Shown: positions 57,381 to 64,000 of the stretch, one piece after another
How positions within the stretch are numbered: the first letter of the stretch is position 1
Layout of the letters: each line of letters opens with the position of its first letter
Translations under genes and position numbers: made by a program
Assembly: GCA_033558025.1 (NCBI GenBank)
Contig: JAUCEF010000012.1
Coordinates: 930,001 to 994,000 of the forward strand
Direction: 5' to 3'
Length of the DNA stretch: 64,000 bases
From: Phytophthora sp. 'mugwort'
Lineage: Eukaryota; Oomycota; Peronosporomycetes; Peronosporales; Peronosporaceae
Notes under the pieces: generated by a model
The model's input: the letters and a program-made list of their open reading frames with translations, nothing else
Told to the model about the DNA's origin: nothing
The model's database searches: none

Positions 57381-59066
57381 TTAAAATGCCCACTGTGACA
57401 TCAGGAAGACCAGCGGAGTGAAAGAGGCCCAGAACAGCACGTCGAGGTATCCCCAGCCGGTGACCAGACGGCGCGAACGTCGAGACGTAGGTTGATACGG
57501 AGTATTGCGGAAGAAGATCAGCATCCAGATCGAGAACATGATGGCAAAGGCCAGAATCGGGTACATCACCATAGGCGGTGGTGGCTGCGTGAAGAGCACG
57601 CCGCTAGCCGAGAACTTGACCCACACTAAGATCTCGAAGGTTGCGATGGACAGGATCATCCACGAGTTCTGTCCCAGACGCCAGCATTTCGGATTCGTAA
57701 TGAACTCATAGTACTATGAATGTCATATAAATCACGGATTCTTTGTTAGACATTGGCGAAAAAAATAAAGCGAAACAATAAGTGCACTTCTTACCTCAGC
57801 AGCCGCTGGGATACCGATCAAAAATACGAGCAGCAGGCGGTACGAGTTGAAGTTGCTCTCCTTTGGAATGCTCAGAGTCGTGAGCATGAAGAAGGCGTTC
57901 AGCTCGGTGATCAGACATAGCACCATCGCGAAAATAATCTCCACGAAGCGCTTAAAGCTCGAGAACACTTCCCAGTGGTACTGTTCCCAGCTGAAAGGCG
58001 TGAACTGGTTGAGCGCTAACCGGAAGTAGCCCAATTTTTTGCCACGGCGGCCTGACCAATCGTACTCCTTCGACTCGAGCATCCACAAGGTCACGCGACC
58101 AAGGCACATGCCCAGCATGTTGGCACCCAGCAAGTCCAGCAGAAGCGAATCCCACCTATTGGATAAAACCAACTGTAATTGCCATCATAATTCAAGCTCC
58201 TTCCATCTCAACTTTTGCAACATACCAACATTCCTGGAAGTCCGGGATGACGAACTGCAGCGCGAGCTCCAGGATCTCAAAGGCGATGCTGAGTACCCAG
58301 CAGAACCGCCAGTCGCGGAACATGCACATCTTGCCCCACCAGCCTGTCACGTGAGCAAAGAACCAGATGCTCGTCACTCCACGCTTCAACGACTGCAAAT
58401 GCCAAAAAAAATCCACAACACAATGTCAGTTTCCGCCTCCGTATCATTCCAACTCCATTTCCCTGCCACTTCCTCTTCCAAATTGTTTCTCACCTCGGAA
58501 TTAATCTTGCATTGGAGCTGTGCCGGGATGGACGTCTTGGGTCGACTGCCCACTTCGGGGAACAGATACTGCATGCCCTTCATGGCGCTCTCTCGGTTCT
58601 GCACCAGCATGGAGGCCAGTAGCAGCAAGTACACCACAGAACAGCCATGTACTACTCGCCACACACCCGGGTGGGGCCGCATCATGAGTCCGTCTCTCGT
58701 CTGCAGGAAACAATAGACCAGGAAGATCAAAATGGCGGCGAACAACGCGTTGCGCACATTCTGCACGGCGTCCTGCGAGTCGTGCGTAAACGAATAATGC
58801 GAGAAGCCCGCCACCACGAGGAGCAGCACAAAGATCTGGCGCGGCTGCTCCGGGAACAGCAGTAGCCCCTCCACCTCGCTGCCGTGCGTGGCGCGGAACG
58901 TGTTATACGACCAGCTTTCGGGCCGCGGGCTGCAGCGCGACGAGCTCGATGGGGAGTTGCTCATGGGTCCGTCTCTCGAGGGGGACTCGCCCAGCGTGTC
59001 CAGCGCAGCCATGGCTTTGCCCTTGCGCTGACGCAGACATGAGCTCTTGGAGTCTACCGTTGCCAT
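57381..59066 (-). CDS. Phosphatidylserine synthase, base-exchange type (four exons)
   Basis: Endoplasmic-reticulum membrane enzyme that exchanges the head group of an existing phospholipid for serine. Exons from the sequence: 59066-58494, 58392-58226, 58155-57795, 57713-57381 (minus strand). All introns are GT-AG (GTGAGA, GTATGT, GTAAGA starts; CAG, TAG, TAG ends) and the spliced frame is continuous for 478 codons (477 aa). Diagnostic parts: FPEQPRQIFVLLLV near the first membrane span, DGLMMRPHPGVWRVVHG, and ECWWDSLLLDLLGANMLGM across the second splice junction. The last matches the family's ECWWD motif, which strongly supports the splice. ALNQFTPFSW and a C-terminal series of hydrophobic helices follow. 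A Ser-rich cytosolic N-terminus precedes the first span. It is the only intact host gene in the right third of the window. Confidence 0.92.
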
Positions 59067-59220
59067 TGGTGGTGCGTTACGTGGATCGGATTATGGCTAG
59101 GTAGGTGTTCGCTCAATAGTCCCATAAACACACATCTAGGTTAAATCGGATTTGGTTGGGTGAAAAGGAAGGTGCTTTCCAATGAGAAAATAGCGCGAAC
59201 ATGATTGGCGAAAAGGATGT

Positions 59221-59236
59221 CTAAACCCTAAACCCT
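59221..59236. repeat. Short interstitial telomere-type motif
   Basis: CTAAACCCTAAACCCT, two units of the CCCTAAA/TTTAGGG type. A similar AAACCCTAAACCC lies at 30669-30680, at the left end of PiggyBac 1. Both are too short to be a telomere. Confidence 0.6.
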
Positions 59237-59505
59237 CGACATCATTTCTTGGTCTGTAGTATGGGTGCAATACTGTACATTTGATTTTCACGAAATCGGA
59301 AACTGTTTTCTTTCTTCCCAATTTATTAATACAGACAATCCTCTCCGCTGTGATAGTCGGGACCAAACTCATTATTACTAACTAAAGAGTTATTACAATT
59401 AAGTACTACAGACAATCTTCCGCACTGTGATAGTGTCTGGACCCAAAACATTATTACTCAAGAGAGTTATTACAAGGCATAAATGTGTCATAAAACTCGT
59501 ACATA

Positions 59506-60250
59506 ATGACTTCCGGTTCGTTGTCAATAGGTCGGTTGCGATTGCAACGCGGGTTGTTGGTAGGCCCCGTGATCTCGACAGGCCAACCTCAACAGCACTC
59601 TGATCGCTCACTTTCCATTTCTCAAGCCTCGACTCGAAGCTCCAGATGCAGACTCCTACGACTTCATCCACCCGCACTCGGCTATCTAGCGCGTAGCAGC
59701 TTCAAATATGTCGCCACACTCCGAGCATCCATCTCTCAGCCAAGCCCAGCTCGTCGGATTGGCTCAGACGACCTTCAGCCCTCGCTAGATCCATCTCAGC
59801 CTCTGATCTCCAAATCCTGAAGCAGAGGCACTCCCATGAGGCTCCCTCTCAAGTTGCACTGACGAAGAAGGCTCGTCCCGACGTGCGCTGCCCAGAATTT
59901 GACACGGCACTGGAGGAGAAGGTTGCTTGGTGTGAGGAGAAGAGCATTATTGTCATCGGTGACGCTATCATGCTCAAGGCTTCTCGAATCGCCGTGTTGC
60001 AGAAGACCGAAGCGCCTCCTACGTGACCTAATGGATGGCTGCAAACGTTTGACGCACGGCATGGCTTTGGGAGCTTTAAATCGCATGGCGAGAGTTATTC
60101 TGTAGTGGAGGAGTCTATCAGCCATCTCCAAAAAAGCTGAAGAAATACGATCTGTCCAACATCTTTAACATGTGAGACCGGACTGTTTTTCGGAGAAGTC
60201 GAGCATCGATTCTTCGGACGTCCTGTACCAAACGGACCTTTGCGATAGTT
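59506..60250 (+). pseudogene. pogo/Tigger-type transposase fragment (HTH to first DDE Asp)
   Basis: Plus-strand pieces: CPEFDTALEEKVAWCEEKSI (~59,890-59,950) resembles the second, centromere protein B-type helix-turn-helix; then NGWLQTFDARHGFGSFKSHG after a stop (60,030-60,080). YDLSNIFNM followed by ETGLFF in shifted frame (60,148-60,195) is the first catalytic Asp region, with the Asp lost at the frame break. The rest of the DDE domain is absent. This is a third, separate pogo-like locus in the window. Confidence 0.55.
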
Positions 60251-61619
60251 AAGCACCTTTGCGTATTCATAATGGAGACTTTTGTATTACAAAACGCTAA
60301 GTAGAGGGTAGAGGAACGTTTCATTTGTGCTTGTATGGTGTCGGTCATTGGGAGCCCTCCTCGTATGTGCTCCTTGGAGTGAATCACATTCAGGATATCA
60401 CGACCGAGAGGATTGTCTGTACTTGGTTTTGAGTATGTGTAAATACATGTAACATAACAAATAAGGATTTGAGGAATATTTGCAGTAGTACCGTAATGGG
60501 CGGTTTTTACGCCCTTTGAGATGCGAGACACTAATACTGTGTAGTATATTTTATCGAAGTGGCTCCAGAAAGAATAAGGAAATAGGAATATCGACTAGGC
60601 TTGCGTCTTTAATCTTTACTCCCAGGCCGAAAGCGTACGGGTAGCATAGCTACAATCCTATCCGTACGCGTGCATGAATTAGTTATTATATGTATATTTG
60701 TATTGAAAACACATATGCAGCTCAAATAACGTTCAAATTGAAAGCGATGCGAGATGGCTGCTGGCGCACTTACGTCTGATCTTGGGTCGTATACACTGAA
60801 AAACACGTATGTATGGGGCTGAGAGTACGCAACACAGTAGTAGGAGCACTTAGTTTTGCATATACTACACAGTCGCTTCACTCATCTACCCGCTTCACGC
60901 GTGCTAGCATGCTGGAGAAGCTCAATAAATGTTTGACAGCATGAATTGGCGGCTGACCACAAATTCGCAAAACATGTCAGAGCATCAGTATTGCCGAATC
61001 CAAAATGCTATGTCTTCCGTGATCCTTGTTTTAAAGCGAGTGCTTCTACACTTGACGACAGGTCTAATCATCTACCCACGTTGATCACCATAACTCGCTC
61101 GACTTTAAGCGTCTTGTGACCGCTGTTTAAATATGTTAGTGTTTTAGTATCTAGACGTGTGCTAATACACGCTATTTCGACGTCGATGGGTCCAACGTGG
61201 TGCGTTCGCACTGCGACAGGCTTGATCAAGCATGAGTGCTAATACAAACTCAAGTTCAAAATTATGATGATACAATATTGGATCGTGTTTCGTGGACTTA
61301 ATTCTGCGCCCCCTTAAGTACAAAGAGCAGTGACTTGCCAGAGTTGAATGCCGCTCTAACCATGACGGACGCTTTGTTGCTTGTCGGCGTTCGGTCTGGC
61401 TGGCGGCTTTCGCAGGTTGGAGAAGTAGCACTGAACTTCGCTATTTGTCAGCTGCAGGACGTCATCCAACTTTGGCTGAGCTGTAAGCTGCTGATGACGT
61501 TTTAAATGAATTCAAACTGATAACAATGAACGACCTGCGCTAAAAATGAAACAGCGCGGACGTAATTAGACGCATCTGTTTTTCCTGACTCCAAGATTTT
61601 GCCAGATGAAATTGCTTAG
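60251..61619. other. AT-rich region without recognised gene
   Basis: Small ORFs on both strands (60,609-60,881 and 61,162-61,431 minus) lack recognisable domains. Confidence 0.4.
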
Positions 61620-61624
61620 CTTTC

Positions 61625-61700
61625 CGAGTACCCAACGGGGTTCGAACCCGTCGTCCATCGTTTGTATAGACTACCTTCTAGTTTGACGATATGGCTGTAT
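61625..61700 (-). other. tRNA B-box-like sequence (possible SINE or tRNA relic)
   Basis: GACGGGTTCGAACCCCGTT on the minus strand makes a perfect 5-bp T-arm (ACGGG/CCCGT) around TTCGAAC. No matching 5' acceptor strand or A box could be found upstream, so a functional tRNA gene is not supported. Confidence 0.3.
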
Positions 61701-61955
61701 TCTATTGTAGATGACTTTTTCCTGGTAGTTCTAACTGTGACGTTAGTATGTACAGCCCAACAGGAATTAATTGCCTCCAAGACAAAATAGAAATCGATTC
61801 GATACAAAGTTCAAATGAGACGGTTTTATAAAAGTGCCTTTTTATATAAGGTATTGAATTTTCGAAAGGATAGCAGGTGAAAATAATATGATATTGGGGG
61901 TAAAAATATGAGTTTGCAATAAATCAATACAAATGCGAGTTTGCAGTTTTAAGGT

Positions 61956-62730
61956 TTGTGTCAGATGTGCGCAATGCTATGCAGCGCTTCATTTTTTTTT
62001 ACTGGGTTTGATAAGATATGTGCACTATTCTATACAGCGCTTCTGGACTGTGTGCATCTTGATGATACTGATCGTGACCTATGCCATCAAGCGCCTTACT
62101 ATACTGTCGGTGCTGACTACGATGTTGACACGTCGGGCTACACCCCGGGGATTGAAGCTCGAATCAACGGTAAGATTTGCTCCTTCTCTAATGGCAGTAT
62201 AAAGGCAGTCAAATCGGCGTTTGCGCTTCCCGATTCTCCTGTCGAACTTTCGTTTGGCACAGACGCCGACATCCTCCCAGTGCACGACAACACGGTGATT
62301 TCCCTGAATCTGCTTTTCAGCTCATGCCTCTAACTGGCCTACCGACTCAAGACCTTGTCGCTCTCCTACCATTCACGGTGTTATCGTGAACATTGGCCCC
62401 CAAAGGTCTATCATCACTCGCAAAGGTACCGAGACTCAAAGCGCGAGTTCCTGCTCTTGACGGCTGCGACCCAGAAATTTTATGCACCGCCTGGGGCCAG
62501 ACTACTACGGAAATCGAGATATCCCTAAGGACCGTCTGCTCTGATCACCCGCGGTCAGATCTCAGACTACATAAGCGTGTGATCTCTGAACATTGGGATC
62601 GGTACCGTTGTTCTACACGAACCCGCGCTTTCCCCCTCCATCCACCTGAAGGACTGGTTCACAGCCGTCGCTCCAGGACATCAGTTCAAGTCGCTCCACG
62701 GATAATTTCAACGACACCTTCACCCCTAGT
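61956..62730 (+). pseudogene. Decayed coding remnant, family unknown
   Basis: Two adjacent + strand stretches have coding character: 61,956-62,333 (for example LDDTDRDLCHQAPYYTVGAD, GIEARINGKICSFSNGSIKA) and, across stops, 62,400-62,730 (for example SALITRGQISDYIS, LNIGIGTVVLHEPAL, LKDWFTAVAPGHQFKSL). The pieces look like one protein with several breaks. I cannot name the family; a mobile element origin is likely from the setting. Confidence 0.35.
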
Positions 62731-62839
62731 GTTTCGTTTACCACCTCTTTTAATCACAGGCATAACCACCACCACACCTAAAAACAAACAGCACTATCAG
62801 CCCAAGCCTCTAGTTCCATCCCTGGTGCTGCAAGGGTAA

Positions 62840-63599
62840 GGCCTTACGGTAGGTAGCATACCATATTTCACGCTTGTCGATAAAGCCATAACGTAGGAAA
62901 ATCAATGCGTGCGGAATCAATATCTTTAATCCACGATTGAACAGATTAACCAATCAAATATATTTTTTTAGATTCGAAATGGAGTGCATTTATTGGTTGA
63001 AGATTTAAGAATTGATTTGTGCAAAATGAGTTTAAAGTGGAAGTATCAGAACTCTAGCCAGTACAATCCTGGCGTATTAAATCGAACAAAGGCTTCCAAA
63101 TGGCCTTAATTTAAATAATTTACCTTGAAATAGCTAAAACTTTATTGACGGCATCATTTTAGCTTTTGGTCAAACGACTTTACTGAAAACAAATTTAATT
63201 GCGTCGTGCACTGAAATGACCACTCTTGAAAGTTATTGAACACGTAACTTTCTTGCACCATCGTCCTAACTCATCAGCTTACTTTCTTCTAAATCGTCCC
63301 TATATTTCATTCAGCTAGTTAACACTGCTATTTATGAGCTGTTACGGTATATGTGTATACTATACACTGTAAGTGTCACAGTAAAAAAAAAACGTGCAGT
63401 CAATTTATTTTGTCACCGCAATTTCGTCCGAGTACGATGCCTCACCAGGCCTGATCCTAGTGCGTCGCTTGTGCTTGGTACATGTAAAGGTCGTGATACC
63501 GTATCGTGACTCACGATTCGTGAATGGGTCGACGGGGCCCGCATGAAACAGCTTGCATCGCTAAACTGCAAGCCCCTACCTAGATGTCTGTCGAAACCA
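62840..63599. other. AT-rich spacer
   Basis: No feature recognised apart from short A/T runs. Confidence 0.4.
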
Positions 63600-63795
63600 T
63601 ATACAGGACAACGACTAAAAAAGCCGTTAGCGAAAAAAAAAACTCGGCAGTTTGACGATCCATGTCCACAACTCCCATAGTAAAATCGAACATAAATTAG
63701 CCAATAGAATGCTGGAGCACGTAATTTAAACCAATTGAACAACGAGATCTATATAATTATCTAACAAATCAGTCCTTTTGTTTCCAACTGGACGT
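63600..63795 (+). repeat. Copy B of the ~200-bp dispersed repeat
   Basis: Direct-orientation relative of 45241-45440, with shared AAACTCGGC, CATGTCCACAACTC, ATAAATTAGCCAATAGA, TGCTGGAGCACGTA and ATTATCTAACAA blocks. Surrounding sequence is not shared. Confidence 0.75.
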
Positions 63796-64000
63796 CATTC
63801 CATCCAATCCAATCCTGTACTACCCTACTACATTACGCAGCGAATAATTAGCTGGAGATGCTCCGCATCGGTTTCCGGCGTTGGCGTTTTAGATAATTCC
63901 GCTGCAAACCGAGCGGCAGAGGCGGAGCGAGCACTGCTAGCCACAAAGACCCCTTGACCAGTTTGCCACCATCAGGCGATCGCATCGCTGACAGCGATTC

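Noticed and set aside
57381..59066. Reading each phosphatidylserine synthase exon as a separate gene
   Set aside because: Canonical splice sites join four exons in one frame and rebuild the ECWWD motif.
59221..59236. Chromosome end
   Set aside because: Only two CCCTAAA units, with ordinary sequence on both sides.
61625..61700. Functional tRNA gene
   Set aside because: A good T-arm is present, but no paired acceptor stem or A box was found.

Overview
The window reads as nuclear DNA of a plant-pathogenic oomycete, most likely a Phytophthora or close relative. The evidence is a secreted RXLR-dEER effector with repeated (L)WY-type units, a local family of START-like/FYVE-like zinc-finger proteins, short GT-AG introns, Inr-like promoter elements upstream of several starts (CATTYYNCAWTTT type), and a dense load of Gypsy, PiggyBac, Mutator-like (MULE), pogo/Tigger and Crypton-like elements. 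These identifications rest on recognising protein motifs by eye; no database search was possible.

Layout. Positions 1-13,150 are gene-dense and almost free of transposons: FYVE-like gene 1 (+), a secreted lipoxygenase-like gene (-), a four-exon cystathionine beta-synthase gene (-), a serine hydroxymethyltransferase gene (+) with a three-codon first exon, and FYVE-like genes 2 and 3 (both -). CBS and SHMT are divergent and share a 0.66 kb intergenic region; both enzymes consume serine. From about 16.4 to 57 kb the window is a transposon graveyard: a decayed Gypsy element (16.4-19.1 kb), a larger Gypsy element with two LTRs and a scrambled interior (19.58-27.35 kb), a PiggyBac with an incomplete transposase (30.68-33.06 kb), a MULE with a Ulp1-like protease region (33.6-37.7 kb), a second MULE (39.2-42.0 kb), a broken coiled-coil ORF (42.0-43.0 kb), two pogo/Tigger copies (43.5-44.8 and 48.4-49.5 kb), a second PiggyBac with TIRs and TTAA flanks (50.82-54.06 kb) and a Crypton-like tyrosine recombinase (54.9-56.7 kb). 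The one apparently intact host-type gene in this stretch is the RXLR effector (29,110-30,591). A four-exon phosphatidylserine synthase gene (57.4-59.1 kb) follows, then 5 kb of AT-rich sequence with element remnants.

The core genes cover serine/sulphur metabolism (CBS, SHMT), lipid metabolism (lipoxygenase-like, PS synthase) and probable lipid or membrane binding (FYVE-like family). The effector sits alone between transposons, as expected of a gene-dense/repeat-dense oomycete genome.

Most unusual features: the Gypsy element whose gag N-terminal and middle parts are antisense and flank a sense gagC-pol; a lipoxygenase-like protein lacking the first metal-ligand His; a 28-bp-arm hairpin just upstream of the effector; twelve copies of ATACCTG/CAGGTAT across the MULE; and four CTGTA-N3-TACAG palindromes in PiggyBac 1.
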